NCBI GenBank assembly: GCA_011800155.1
Contig: JAALGH010000011.1
Coordinates: forward strand, 1,240,001 to 1,304,000
DNA: 64,000 nucleotides
DNA from: Flammulina velutipes
Lineage: Eukaryota; Basidiomycota; Agaricomycetes; Agaricales; Physalacriaceae
Direction of reading: 5' to 3'
Made by a program: the position numbers and the translations under genes. Under the pieces are notes generated by a model, which did no database searches, was not told the DNA's origin, and worked only from the letters and a program-made list of their open reading frames with translations. Below, piece by piece: positions 36,884-47,725 of the stretch; within the stretch, counting starts at the first letter, position 1; each line of letters starts with the position of its first letter.

Positions 36884-38432
36884 ATGACCTCTGCCCTCCT
36901 CCCTCCGGCGGTCGCTGCGTCTGACAATATCGAACAAGGCGTATCTGACTCTGATCAACCAAAGCCTACCAAGTTTTACGAAGAATGTGACCCGGCGTCG
37001 CCCAAAGAATATTATCCACTCACGCTTGGCACCAAACTGAAGGGCATCAACGTCGCCGAGTACGTTGTACTTCGAAAAATTGGCTGGGGCTCAGACTCCA
37101 CCGTCTGGATGGCACGAGGATCGTGCGTGGTCTTTCGCGCTACTGGCTGAGACCAGCTCATTTTATTTCTAAGCAATGGCGCCCTAGTCGCCATCAAGGT
37201 CTTAACCCATTCCTCGAGCCTCGGCATCTACGCCCACTCCCGTCAGGAGCTCGACGTGCTAGGACTGTTCAATCCTGTACACGCGGCGGACGCGCACTGT
37301 TGCCCGCCTCTCGATGTCTTTCAGGCGGATAGCGTCCATGGCTGTCATGTATGCTTCGTCTTCCCGCTTCATTCCATCTGCGTCCAGGAGCTGTGGGCTT
37401 CGTTTCACTCGCTTGGGTACCTTCTTCCCTATCAACTCGTTAAAAGTTTCGTACGCCAGACGCTCATAGGTTTACGATATCTGCATTCTCTCAATATCGT
37501 TCACACAGGTCAGTCAATCATCATTCTCATCCCGTGGCTCTTATTGACCTGTCCTCTAGACGTGAAAATGTCTAATTTACTCATCTGCATGGACCCAGAG
37601 CAGCAAGTAGTTGCTGACTACCTCAAGGAGACTCCTCCCGCAATGTATCCTCCCATAAATGACCTATCTCTGTCCCCTGATCCGATTATTACCTTTGTAT
37701 CACAACCCATACCTCCCGTCCTTCCGGAGATGAACACATTTCGGATTTGTCTCGCCGATTTTGGTGAAGGTGAGTCTAAACGAAAAGCACAGTTGCAAAT
37801 TTTAGTTGACCTCTTCCAAAGCCCGGCCGATAGAGGCAGCGGGTGGCGTAGACGCCATGCCGCTCGCTCTTCGCGCACCAGAGGTCATCCTTGACCATGC
37901 TTGGGGGTCACCAGTCGACATCTGGGCAGTCGGTTGTCTGGTTAGTAGCTCACTCTTTCCTTTACTTCCACCGACATTTACACCGAAATGCAGGCCTTTG
38001 AATTGTTAACAAGCACTTGTATATTCAATATTAACCCTCCCGCTGGGATGAGCCAGACCCAAGTTCATTTGGCACGCATAACAGAGCTTCTTGGACCATT
38101 CCCGCCCGCCTTGCATACTGGTGGGTTGAGTGGGGAGTTTTTCGACGATGCCGGTAAGCAACAAGCCGTTTCTGTGTTATACCTGAGTTGACGTACATTC
38201 ACTATCTCCAGGCCAACTGCGTACTCCGCTTCCCGCTGGACTTGAATCGCGTGGAACGCTTGAGCAACGATTGTCATCGGGATGGTTAGATGACAGTGAG
38301 GCTAAAGAGTCTCTACTGTTCTTACGTCGATGTTTATCGATTGATGTCCAGTCTAGAGCATCCTTGGCTGAGCTTTTGGAGGATGTATGGTTCCATGATG
38401 CATACTGCCCCGTCGATCATCGTCACACGTAA
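36884..38432 (+). CDS. SRPK-like serine/threonine kinase, copy 2
   Basis: Tandem paralogue of the kinase at 34185, same exon plan. MTSALLPPAVAAS opens it; Gly loop IGWGSDSTVW; VAIK in GALVAIKVL; catalytic TDVKMSNLL; CLADFGE; ALRAPEVIL; VDIWAVGCL; GPFPPALHTGG; LSIDVQSRASLAELLEDVW; TAA at 38430-38432. The first intron (37123-37173) has lost the CTAG acceptor of copy 1 through a small change and would have to use AAG; the frame is kept if it does. Catalytic residues look complete, so it may be functional, or it may be at an early stage of decay through splicing. Sequence divergence from copy 1 is substantial, so the duplication is not recent. Confidence 0.8.
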
Positions 38433-39995
38433 CCTAGAAATGCAATATTTTGTAACACTCATTCACGGCTCCATTCACCACTACAACCCGTTTATATATG
38501 CAACACTGTTTACTGGAGTGTACATCGACGCCTGCTCATGTCGAACGCTTGGGTCCAGGCTAAGGAAACCTGCAGCTGATCATCGATATGAGCTTCGATA
38601 GTCATTGGTATGAGAGTTCCTACTTATCAAGTGGTGGTATGCTTGCTGGGGGAAAAACACATTCACATGGCACGGATGATGCTGGCGCAGGAAAGACATC
38701 AAGAGCGACACGGAACAGGAGAGGAAAGTGTAAGTATAACCGATGAGCTTGCAAACATAAGTACCTGCCAATATTGTAGAAGATCAAACTCCACTAGCTG
38801 CTCTCCAGTCTCCAGAGTTCCTGCCGCTTCATATTTTGTGATCTCCTTTGAACTCTCGACGGCTTGCCTGTCAAGCATATCAAGATAATCGTCCGAGAAG
38901 GATGTGGTTCTATGGCAGGAAACAGTCCTACGAACAATTATAGACCTTGTAATTCCGGATAATTGCAGCTACGCCACCCTAAAGCCTGAGGAAGATGATA
39001 AACTGATAGTTAAACGCATAGCGAAATGACGCCTCAGTACTCAGTACTGAGCTTAAAGCTTAAAGGCCGAAGGAAACACGCCGCATTGCGGGCCGGAAGA
39101 CAGATATTGATTCCGGGGTTCGTCAGCTTGTCAATTACTTACTTACCTCTCATCGTCTCTAGTATGAGGTTGAACTCGCTGTGCTCTAGGCTCGTCGCCT
39201 GCTTGGCCTCATCTTCATCACGTCGGTTTATGTACGGAGAAATTGTCCCGTTCCTCACAAGCATATCATGGTATGTTTTGCATGTGGGCCCAGTCTTATT
39301 TTCTACATGAAATGGAAACAGGTGGACTGCGCTCCTCGGCATATGATCAGTGCAATCTCTGCATATGTGGTGATATCTTGCCATCTACACCACAGACCAC
39401 TTCGAGGAGATGGTCTACGTTGTTCAATCCTCGTGGACTTTGAATCACCAGCTTATCATGTGAGGCACCTCGACATGTGCAAAAGTCTATTCTGCTCTGC
39501 GACGACTCTTTTCCCCATTTGTGCGCTAGTTGCGCCATCTCGTAGGCTCGGAGCACCCTCGTTGCCGGACGATTTCCCCCCACTTTTTCCTACAGTTCCC
39601 GATTTTAGCAGATGATACCTTCATCTGTGCTCTCCCTACTCGATACGGCAGGTCACCAACTTGTCTATATCACTCACTCCGGCGACTCACACCTACCTGC
39701 TAACCAAATTTTTATCATGGGATTGTATGCTCTGCGCTATGGCAAGCACCTGTTCGGCCATAAATGGTCTCTTCGCGGATGTATCTACACTAACGACTAT
39801 CACTGGACCTCGAAGGACCTTAGCAACTCATCACACTGCTCATTCGATCCTCCGTATGGTGTCAATCACCCATTGTCGACTTGCTGCGAACGAGTACCTC
39901 GCGGTTGCCTTGCCTTTCGTGGATGCTCCTGTATTATCTGAGCTATAAAAGCAACGGATGGTCTTCGGGCAAGAACCATCCTCTCACTGGTCGCC
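38433..39995. other. 3' flank of kinase 2, truncated third unit, GH16 promoter
   Basis: 38433 to about 39014: unit 2 3' flank. About 39015-39507: third unit, 5' flank only; it retains the ATTGTCCCGTTCCTCACAAG segment that unit 1 has and unit 2 lost. About 39508-39995: unrelated sequence, presumably the promoter of the glucanase gene. A short direct repeat TCAGTACTCAGTACTGAG lies near 39035. No gene supported. Confidence 0.5.
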
Positions 39996-41427
39996 ATGTT
40001 CTCTCTCTCCAGCGCTGCTGTCGCCGTACTACTATCCTCTGTCGCGACCCCGGCTCTTGGAGCGCGATATGGGTTGACCGACAACTATGTTGGCTCCAGC
40101 TTCCTCTCTGCCTTCAACTATATGGCGATCGCAGACCCGACTCATGGCAGAGTGTATGTCCATCGTTCAACATTCAATTGTTGCCCAGAGCTTAACATTC
40201 TCGTAGGAACTACGTCGACGCCGGAACTGCCACTGCTCAAAATTTGACCTATGCCTCTTCCAGCTCGGTCATCATCCGCGCGGACGCAACCACTGTCTTG
40301 AACCCAGCGGGAGCCGGCCGTAACTCGGTGCGATTGAGCTCAAAGAAGGAGTTTACCACTGGGGTTACTGTGTATGTCTCTCCGCATCGTTATCCGGAGA
40401 TATCGTAATGTTGATGGTTCTCAAAGATATAATATCCGCCACATGCCGCAAGGTTGCGGGTAAGCTACCGTTTATCATCGCGCTCCCGCTGTATTTGACG
40501 CGCTTTGGATCAGAACATGGCCCGCAGTCTGGACTTATGGAGAGCCTTGGCCTACTTTGGGCGAGGTTGACATACTGGAGGGCGTGAACGACCAACAGTT
40601 CAACCATGCCACTCTGCACACGTCTCCAGGTGGGTATTATGGTCATCGTGTATTTCCTTCTCTGATGACTGATAACAGGCTGCACAATGTCTGGTAATCG
40701 TGCCATGACTGGGTATGTCACTATTCCCCCGTGATTCTTCTTGCTCTGATGGTCATCCAGAGTGTCTCTTCAGGATGACTGCGACGTTGCGGTAAACGGA
40801 AATGCTGGATGTGGAGTCCAGATTCGCAACCCTCTCAGCTATGGTCCTCCCTTCAATGCTAACGGCGGAGGATGGTTCGTAACGCAGTCGTTGGAATCAT
40901 TCACATGTCTAACCTCAACTTAGGTATGCTGTAGAGACGACCAACTCTTTCATAAGGGTATGGTTCTGGGCGAGGAACGATGCTAGCGTTCCTGCCGCCG
41001 TACGGGATGGAACCAATGAGGTATTTACTGAAAACTGGGTAGGTGTTTACCATGGTCACTATCCCGGTGCAAATCATGCTGACACTCTCCAACTTTCAGG
41101 GTACACCCTCTGCAGACTTCCCCAACAACTCTTGTGACATCCCAAGATTCTTTGGCAGACATCGCATTACTATCAACTGTGCGTTTTCTCGTTCATGTTT
41201 TCAGTATGCCAATGACCAACGCCTTGATGATTAGTGACATTCTGTGGTGACTGGGCCGGGTCTGTCTATGGCCAATTCAACTGCCCGTCTACTTGTGTTG
41301 GTGAGTGCTTAAAGTTGGCTGGTTTCGAGACAGATTCTGACGCCACAACGTAGACTACGTCAACAATAACCCTGCGGCATTCCAAAACGCTTACTTCGAC
41401 TTTGGTTGGATTAAGCACTACGACTAA
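39996..41427 (+). CDS. Secreted GH16 endo-beta-1,3(4)-glucanase
   Basis: Extracellular glycoside hydrolase family 16 enzyme that cleaves beta-1,3 or mixed beta-1,3/1,4 glucans, in fungal wall remodelling or plant-glucan use. The ATG at 39996 opens signal peptide MFSLSSAAVAVLLSSVATPA. Introns, several short, separate NYVGSSFLSAFNY, NYVDAGTAAQNLTYASSSS, NSVRLSSKKEFTTGV, RHMPQGCG and TWPAVWTYG. The catalytic motif GEVDILEGVND (ExDxxE) follows. Later blocks: HATLHTSPGCTMSG, GGWYAVE, RVWFWARNDASVP, WGTPSADFPNNSCDIPRFF, FCGDWAGSVYGQFNCPSTC, AYFDFGWIKHYD, then TAA. Length and Cys pattern fit the basidiomycete GH16 laminarinase-like subfamily. A retrotransposon sits 56 bp beyond the stop. Confidence 0.92.
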
Positions 41428-41483
41428 TACTTATCTTTAATAATGTGCCAGAGGATATGATTGTACATGTATAGATACCCCGC

Positions 41484-41716
41484 TGTAAGCACGGCGCCAC
41501 GCGCGTTCTTACCTTTCCTCATCCGGACGCTTCCTAATTCGGACTCGATCACTCTATATAAACTACGTTACACGTAGTTTAGGCTTCCTTCCTTTTCTCC
41601 CTCTTTCTATCATAACGCGCGCTAAACTTCTCTCTGCGTGCCTCCACCTCAACGTTCGACATTTCCCGCGCGCCATTCTGGGTCTTCTAGTGATTCACAC
41701 CGTGAGTGTGATTACA
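41484..41716 (+). repeat. 5' LTR of Ty3 chromovirus (233 bp)
   Basis: Begins TGTAA and ends TTACA, with the 5-bp target duplication CCCGC just outside at 41479-41483. TATATA at 41555-41560 is the likely promoter; a perfect hairpin follows it (41559-41581). By eye identical to the 3' LTR over its full length. Confidence 0.95.
41559..41581 (+). repeat. Perfect hairpin at the LTR TATA/start region
   Basis: TAAACTACGT (41559-41568) and ACGTAGTTTA (41572-41581) are perfect inverted copies with a 3-nt loop TAC. The first arm overlaps the end of TATATA. The second copy lies at 47568-47590. It could be the 5' end of element RNA or an operator-like site. Confidence 0.7.
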
Positions 41717-41977
41717 CTTTTTTGAAGTTTCAATTTTCGGTATCCGTGAGGATCCGAGCGCGTCGTCGTTGGACACAGTTCAACGACGTTGTCATTTTTT
41801 TTTCCCCGCCTTTCTCAATTTCTCTGCCATTGGCGCCACACCATCGGATTCACCTCCTTTGTGTGTTTTTGCGCATATTCACCCTTGTTTGACACGCATA
41901 TATCCGTGTTTTCGCCCTTGCCCCCTGATCCTTTCCCTTGCCCTCGCCATCGTCCCTTGTCTTCCACCCGCTGAACC

Positions 41978-44900
41978 ATGAACCCAGATCCTTCGTCCAC
42001 AACGGCTCGCTCCACCCCTCGGGACAGTCGCAATTCCAGGCGCCCCTTGTTCCCGTTCGTCGACGACCCCGACGCTCACTCTCGCGCACAGAATCGGCTC
42101 CCTCGTATTCCCGCCGCTCCGTTAACGCGTCGATCACTGTCTCCTCCTCCTCCTCCTTCGCCGCCCGTAGCCCTTAACACTTCTTTCTCTTCGACGTCCT
42201 CCTCCTCAGACGCCGACATGTCTTCAACCTCCAATAATACGGATATCTTCCTTGGAGACCACAAGAACCCACCCTACACCACACTCCGTCACATCACTGT
42301 CGACCAATTCCTATCTCTTACGACCGCTATTGAATCCTTCTGCAACACGAAGGAGCTGATAGATGAGACGAAGCGGCGAACCGTTTTCATGAACGCCTTT
42401 CGCCACGAACATTGTGTGCGCTTTTTCGCCGCTAAGCGTTACGGTCTCCTTCTCCTTCCCTCACAAGCCTTCCGCCACACGGCAATCGCTCATGTGGTCC
42501 AGGATCGCTGGGAAGACGAAGCCTTGCACATGATTGACACTCTGAAGCTCGTCGACGTCGACAACGAGTCTTTTGACTCTCTGGAGGAACGTATAACGGA
42601 GATCAACGATCTGTTGGTGGACACCGCTCACCACCTCACCAACGAGGCTGTGAAGTCCCGATTGCATTGCGCGCTGTCGCCCGATTTCCGCGACTACATT
42701 CGTGATAACGAAGTCCTCACTTCCTTGCCCTATGCCGATTGGATCACGAAGGTGCACGCCTTGGATGTGAAGTACCGCTCACGCGATCGACAACGTGCCC
42801 GAGACTTCGAAACTATGCGCAAGAATCAGGAAAGGCTCGAGAAGGAGCTCGCCACTGTCAAGCGAGGATTCTCTTCGAACCAGTCCAACCAGTATGCGAA
42901 CGACCATAATCGCAAACAACCTCGCTCCTCGCTCACTGGCGCCGGTTCTTCCCATACGTCCAACCAGAACACTTCCTCCTCGAAACCTCCGTACCAATCA
43001 TCTTCCTCGTCCGCGATTCGCTACGACGTCGCTGGCGTGGATGGTACTTACCCTTGCCCTGGTTACAATGACTTATGCTCGAAGGACCCCAAGACGGTTG
43101 ACTACTTCAGAGAACTGCAGATGTGTCGACGTTGTCGCACGGCGTTCGCAGGTCATCTTTCTTACAATTGCCCTAATACGGAAGGTCCGAAGCTCAAGGT
43201 GCCCCACCGCCCACTCACTGCCGCCTTGGTAGCATTTACGAAGTCCGTGTATGAGAAGCTAAAACGTCCCATCACGTATAATGGCATCCTCACTGCTCAA
43301 ATGGCTGGACCCTCGAAACCAAACCCTGTCGCAGTGCTCGCTCCCTTGGATGATCTCTCTTCTTTCACGCATTCATCGTTAGACAACGTCGCTGCGTTGT
43401 TCTCTCCTTATCCTGTGACACAGATTTCGTCAGGCAGCCATGTCTTCACGGGCGATTCTACGTCTCATTCATCTTCGTACTTCACGGCACCCTTGTCCAC
43501 GCGCCCCGTCGCCGCCGTCATCGAACCTACCTCAGACGAGTCCTCCGGGGATTGGTCTGGTTACCTTGGACATGATTCTTGTTGGAACGCTTCGTTCTCC
43601 GCTCCTGGACCGACGGGTACCACCAAGATCACGGACTTCTTCTCGAAGAACAAGTCTAAGGTGAGCCCCGTTTCCCGGCCCATTGCCCCCGTTCCAGCTT
43701 CTGTGCCGTCACAAGAGGACTCTCCTCTTCGTGTCGCTCATCTCGTTTGGAATACAACACTTGATGTGCATGGTACAGAAGGCATTCCTGTCTCTGCCCT
43801 GCTTGATGACGGTGCTCATCTCGTACTTATTAGAGATGATGTTGTCAAACGTTCAAACCTAAAGCGACACCGACTCTCTGTTCCTATTTCCGCTTCCCTC
43901 GCATCGACGGACACTCGTCTGTTATACACCCACTATGTTAATATTACCCTTACCGATCCTGTTTCCCGCTTTACTTCACGTTCCGTCCGCGCTCTCATCA
44001 CCGACTCCCTTTGTACCCCCATTCTTCTCGGTTTACCATTTCTGGCTCATAACCATTTGGTCACCGACTACGCCGCCCGTTCCGTAATTAATAAAGACAC
44101 GATGATTGATTTGTTAAACCCTGTTCCGCCTAGACCCAAGGATACTAGGTCACCGAAAGAGAAACGTATAGAAATCTGCCGCCTTCGTTTGAGGTTGCTC
44201 AAAGAATTACAAGACGTACTTCCTAAACGTTTTGTTCCCGCGGAACGTGATTATAACTTTGATGTCGTGGCTGCGTTCCGTGCACGGATCGAGACGATCG
44301 AAGATCAGGAACGTCGCCGTGCCGCCTCTGAGAAGATCTTGTCTGACTTCGACGATGTATTCGGTGATATTCCTCATATTGATGAACTGCCGTCAGATAT
44401 TCTATGTGAGATTAAGTTAAAGGATTCTGCGGCGCCTGTGCATGCTCGCAGTTACGCCTCCCCTCGCAAATACAAAGAAGCGTGGCAGAAACACATAGAC
44501 AAACATCTCAAGGCGGGACGTATCAGACCATCTGACTCGCAATATACGTCGCCCGGTTTCCTCATCCCAAAGAGCGATCCTGATGTCTTGCCTCGTTGGG
44601 TAAACGATTACCGTATCTTGAACGCGAACACAGTGCCTGACCGTCACCCACTGCCACGTATTGACTCTATCTTGGCTGACTGCGCGAAAGGGAAAGTGTT
44701 TGGGAAAATGGACATGACTGATTCCTTTTTCCAAACACGTTTGCATCCCGACTCTGTCCCGTTGACGGCGGTTATGACTCCTTTAGGCCTTTATGAATGG
44801 CTCGTCATGCCGCAGGGTCTGAGGAATGCTCCTTCGGTTCAACAGCGCCGAGTAACCGCCGCCTTACGTCCATACATCGGCGTCTTTTGTCATGTATACC

Positions 44901-47425
44901 TCGACGACATCGTAATATGGTCCAAGGACGATGTTGAACATGCGAAGCACGTTCGTCTCATTCTCGACGCTCTCAGAGCAGCCAAATTGTTCTGTAACAA
45001 AAAGAAATGCAGTTTCTTTTTGGATAAGCTCGACTTTCTTGGTTATCATATTTCGACCCGTGGGGTTGAAGCCCAACACTCCAAGATTGACTCTATTCTC
45101 AATTTCCCTGTTCCCAAGACAGCTGAAGAAATGCGCCGTTTTCTGGGAATGGTTCGCTTCATTGCTGGGTTTCTTGTCAACCTCGCTGACTACACCAGAT
45201 TCTTAACACCGCTAACTCGCAAGGAGTGCGATAAGAATTTTCCAACTTGGACGCAGGAACATGACGATTCCTTTGAGGCAATCAAGCGACTCGTTGTAAG
45301 CAGAGAAGTATTGACGGTGATTGACCATGAAGATCCCAAGGACAACAAGATATTCGTTGTATGCGATGCCAGTGAATGGCGTACAGGCGCTGTGCTTATG
45401 TGGGGTCCTACACTGGCGACGGCGAGACCGGTTGCTTTTGACTCGGCCCAGCTTTGTCCCGCGGAACTCAACTACCCAGTCCATGAAAAAGAGATGCTGG
45501 CCATCGTACGAGCACTACGCAAATGGAGGGCCGATTGTATCGGGATGCCTATCTTTGTCCTTACCGACCATCGCACGTTGGAGAACTTCAATACGCAAAA
45601 GGATCTCTCCCGCCGCCAGCTGCGGTGGCAAGAATTCTTGTCACAGTACGACCTCTCAATCGCATACATCAAAGGTGCCGACAACTTGGGGGCTGATGCC
45701 TTATCTCGAGTTCCTAATGGCCGTTACATTCATGAAGCGACTAACGAGCCTGCGTTCCAAGCCTGGCCCGGGCTCTCTCCAGCTGTTGCAGCTGTACTCT
45801 CGATATCTTCCTCTGAGGAATACCGACAATTAATCAAAGACGGCTATCTCGCGGATCCATGGTGCAAAAAGCTGACCGACCTACGTTCCCTACCTCCTGG
45901 CATCACTCAACTCAATGGTTTGTGGTACTCTGATGGCCGCTTAATTATACCACGCTACGCCACTCTGCGAGAGGACCTTTTCCGAATTGCTCACGACGAT
46001 GCTGGCCACTACGGATTTGATAAATCTTATGCGAATCTCCGCAACTCTTATTACTGGCCTAATATGCGTCGTGATCTCGAAAACGCATATGTTCCGGGAT
46101 GTGAACCATGTCAACGCAATAAGGACTCGACGACAAAGAAGAGTGGACCACTGCATCCTCTTCCAGTTCCTGATGGCCGTTTACTCTCAGTCGGAATGGA
46201 TTTCGTGGGACCGCTTCCTGAGGATGATGGTTGCGATTGTATTTTGACCATGACGTGCCGTCTGGGCGCTGACATCCGACTCGCAGCAACGAACACTGAT
46301 ATTGATGCTCCCGATGCTGCCTTCATTTTCTTTAGAGAATGGTACTGCGAAAACGGACTTCCGGATAATCTCGTTATCGACCGTGACAAGTTATGGATGT
46401 CGCGCTTCTGGAACGCCTTCGCACTGCTCACTGGAATCAAATTGAAGGCTTCTTCATCGTATCATCCACAAGCCGACGGCGCGTCAGAGAAGACGAACAA
46501 GACCATGATCCAGTCGATTCGCTACTTTGTCGACCGGAAACAGAAGGGCTGGGCTAAGTCGCTCCCTATTATTCGTTTCAACCTCATGTCTTCAGTTAAC
46601 GCGAGTACAGGCTTAACGATGCATATGCTCAAGACTGGCCGTGACCCACGCCGCCTGCCTCCGGTCGATGGCGTAGCTTCTAACGACGACCGTGCCAAAG
46701 ATATCATCCAGGACATGTTGGATTTAGAGCACGAGGCTCAGGATGCCTTACTCGCTGCCAAAGTTATGCAAGCCGCTGCTGCTGATCGTCATCGAGGCGA
46801 CCCACCTAAATTTGAAGTTGACGACCTCGTACTGCTCACTACGCTGCACAAACGAAAGAGAGCGCAGAGAGAAAGAGGTTTGGTGGGAAAATTTTACGCA
46901 AGAAAAGAGGGCCCATATCGCGTCAAGAAAGCCATGCCTCAAGTCGACGCGTACGTCCTTGACATGCCAAACGCTCCGACACGGGAAGGTCATTATAACG
47001 TTGACTTCCTGACCAAATATATTGCCAACGACGACGATTTGTTTCCTTCCCGACGTTTGGATAGACCCGGACCTGTCCCGGGAACCGAGGAGCATGACAT
47101 CGAGCGCGTCATTGACGCAAGAAGGCGCGGCAGGGGATGGCAATTCAAAGTACGTTGGGTTGGGTATGGTGAAGGCGATGACGAGTGGTTGGCGTACAGA
47201 GTGTTGAAGGACTGTGCGGTTCTGGACGACTGGGTGCACGCGGGTGGAGAAGGCCCTCAAGACTTACTAGATTCGGTGGCTCTTGACGACGCCATGCAAG
47301 AACCACTCGCCGCAATACGGCCTACGGCAAGTTCGATGGATTGGCGGAAAGGTGTGGTTTTGGGTTTCAATTTTTCGCTTCCCCGACCTGTCATGCGGTC
47401 CCTCGTCGAGGCCTGCTTTCAGTGA
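41978..47425 (+). CDS. Gag-Pol polyprotein with chromodomain, 1,815 residues
   Basis: Single frame with all domains of a chromovirus. Gag (residues 1-600) has a zinc-knuckle-like CRRCRTAFAGHLSYNC near 382, with six residues between second Cys and His instead of the usual four. Aspartic protease near 610 has ALLDDGAH, a DDG in place of DS/TG. RT has YLDDIVIWS near 973. RNase H has VCDASEWRTGAVL near 1129. Integrase has an HHCC zinc domain (HDDAGHYG...CEPCQRNK, from 1337) and DDE residues in VGMDFVG, VIDRDK and ASEKTNKTM. A GPY/F-like segment (EGPYRVKK) precedes a C-terminal chromodomain (1705-1755; FKVRWVGYGEGDDEWL), thought to direct insertion to chromatin. Gag and Pol are fused without frameshift, so Gag excess would need proteolysis or turnover, as in Tf1-like elements. 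Confidence 0.95.
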   Translation: MNPDPSSTTARSTPRDSRNSRRPLFPFVDDPDAHSRAQNRLPRIPAAPLTRRSLSPPPPPSPPVALNTSFSSTSSSSDADMSSTSNNTDIFLGDHKNPPYTTLRHITVDQFLSLTTAIESFCNTKELIDETKRRTVFMNAFRHEHCVRFFAAKRYGLLLLPSQAFRHTAIAHVVQDRWEDEALHMIDTLKLVDVDNESFDSLEERITEINDLLVDTAHHLTNEAVKSRLHCALSPDFRDYIRDNEVLTSLPYADWITKVHALDVKYRSRDRQRARDFETMRKNQERLEKELATVKRGFSSNQSNQYANDHNRKQPRSSLTGAGSSHTSNQNTSSSKPPYQSSSSSAIRYDVAGVDGTYPCPGYNDLCSKDPKTVDYFRELQMCRRCRTAFAGHLSYNCPNTEGPKLKVPHRPLTAALVAFTKSVYEKLKRPITYNGILTAQMAGPSKPNPVAVLAPLDDLSSFTHSSLDNVAALFSPYPVTQISSGSHVFTGDSTSHSSSYFTAPLSTRPVAAVIEPTSDESSGDWSGYLGHDSCWNASFSAPGPTGTTKITDFFSKNKSKVSPVSRPIAPVPASVPSQEDSPLRVAHLVWNTTLDVHGTEGIPVSALLDDGAHLVLIRDDVVKRSNLKRHRLSVPISASLASTDTRLLYTHYVNITLTDPVSRFTSRSVRALITDSLCTPILLGLPFLAHNHLVTDYAARSVINKDTMIDLLNPVPPRPKDTRSPKEKRIEICRLRLRLLKELQDVLPKRFVPAERDYNFDVVAAFRARIETIEDQERRRAASEKILSDFDDVFGDIPHIDELPSDILCEIKLKDSAAPVHARSYASPRKYKEAWQKHIDKHLKAGRIRPSDSQYTSPGFLIPKSDPDVLPRWVNDYRILNANTVPDRHPLPRIDSILADCAKGKVFGKMDMTDSFFQTRLHPDSVPLTAVMTPLGLYEWLVMPQGLRNAPSVQQRRVTAALRPYIGVFCHVYLDDIVIWSKDDVEHAKHVRLILDALRAAKLFCNKKKCSFFLDKLDFLGYHISTRGVEAQHSKIDSILNFPVPKTAEEMRRFLGMVRFIAGFLVNLADYTRFLTPLTRKECDKNFPTWTQEHDDSFEAIKRLVVSREVLTVIDHEDPKDNKIFVVCDASEWRTGAVLMWGPTLATARPVAFDSAQLCPAELNYPVHEKEMLAIVRALRKWRADCIGMPIFVLTDHRTLENFNTQKDLSRRQLRWQEFLSQYDLSIAYIKGADNLGADALSRVPNGRYIHEATNEPAFQAWPGLSPAVAAVLSISSSEEYRQLIKDGYLADPWCKKLTDLRSLPPGITQLNGLWYSDGRLIIPRYATLREDLFRIAHDDAGHYGFDKSYANLRNSYYWPNMRRDLENAYVPGCEPCQRNKDSTTKKSGPLHPLPVPDGRLLSVGMDFVGPLPEDDGCDCILTMTCRLGADIRLAATNTDIDAPDAAFIFFREWYCENGLPDNLVIDRDKLWMSRFWNAFALLTGIKLKASSSYHPQADGASEKTNKTMIQSIRYFVDRKQKGWAKSLPIIRFNLMSSVNASTGLTMHMLKTGRDPRRLPPVDGVASNDDRAKDIIQDMLDLEHEAQDALLAAKVMQAAAADRHRGDPPKFEVDDLVLLTTLHKRKRAQRERGLVGKFYARKEGPYRVKKAMPQVDAYVLDMPNAPTREGHYNVDFLTKYIANDDDLFPSRRLDRPGPVPGTEEHDIERVIDARRRGRGWQFKVRWVGYGEGDDEWLAYRVLKDCAVLDDWVHAGGEGPQDLLDSVALDDAMQEPLAAIRPTASSMDWRKGVVLGFNFSLPRPVMRSLVEACFQ

Positions 47426-47480
47426 TTTATTTATGCTTTACTATAATATTGTTGATACCTGGAGAGGTGGACTGGTTTTT

Positions 47481-47492
47481 GTGGGGGGAGAG
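47481..47492 (+). promoter_or_regulatory. Polypurine tract of the chromovirus
   Basis: GTGGGGGGAGAG lies directly before the 3' LTR and fits the primer site for plus-strand DNA synthesis. Confidence 0.75.
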
Positions 47493-47725
47493 TGTAAGCA
47501 CGGCGCCACGCGCGTTCTTACCTTTCCTCATCCGGACGCTTCCTAATTCGGACTCGATCACTCTATATAAACTACGTTACACGTAGTTTAGGCTTCCTTC
47601 CTTTTCTCCCTCTTTCTATCATAACGCGCGCTAAACTTCTCTCTGCGTGCCTCCACCTCAACGTTCGACATTTCCCGCGCGCCATTCTGGGTCTTCTAGT
47701 GATTCACACCGTGAGTGTGATTACA
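47493..47725 (+). repeat. 3' LTR of Ty3 chromovirus (233 bp)
   Basis: Begins TGTAA, ends TTACA, followed by the second CCCGC target duplicate at 47726-47730. No difference from the 5' LTR was found on reading both. Confidence 0.95.

Larger units (their letters stand above)
41484..47725 (+). mobile_element. Full-length Ty3-type chromovirus LTR retrotransposon, 6,242 bp
   Basis: Two 233-bp LTRs that look identical, a 5-bp target-site duplication CCCGC on both sides (41479-41483 and 47726-47730), one uninterrupted gag-pol frame and a purine tract before the 3' LTR. These together indicate a recent, possibly active insertion. It lies 56 bp beyond the GH16 stop, so it probably separates the gene from its original 3' region. 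A tRNA-type primer-binding TGG does not follow the 5' LTR directly, so the priming mode is open. Confidence 0.95.
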
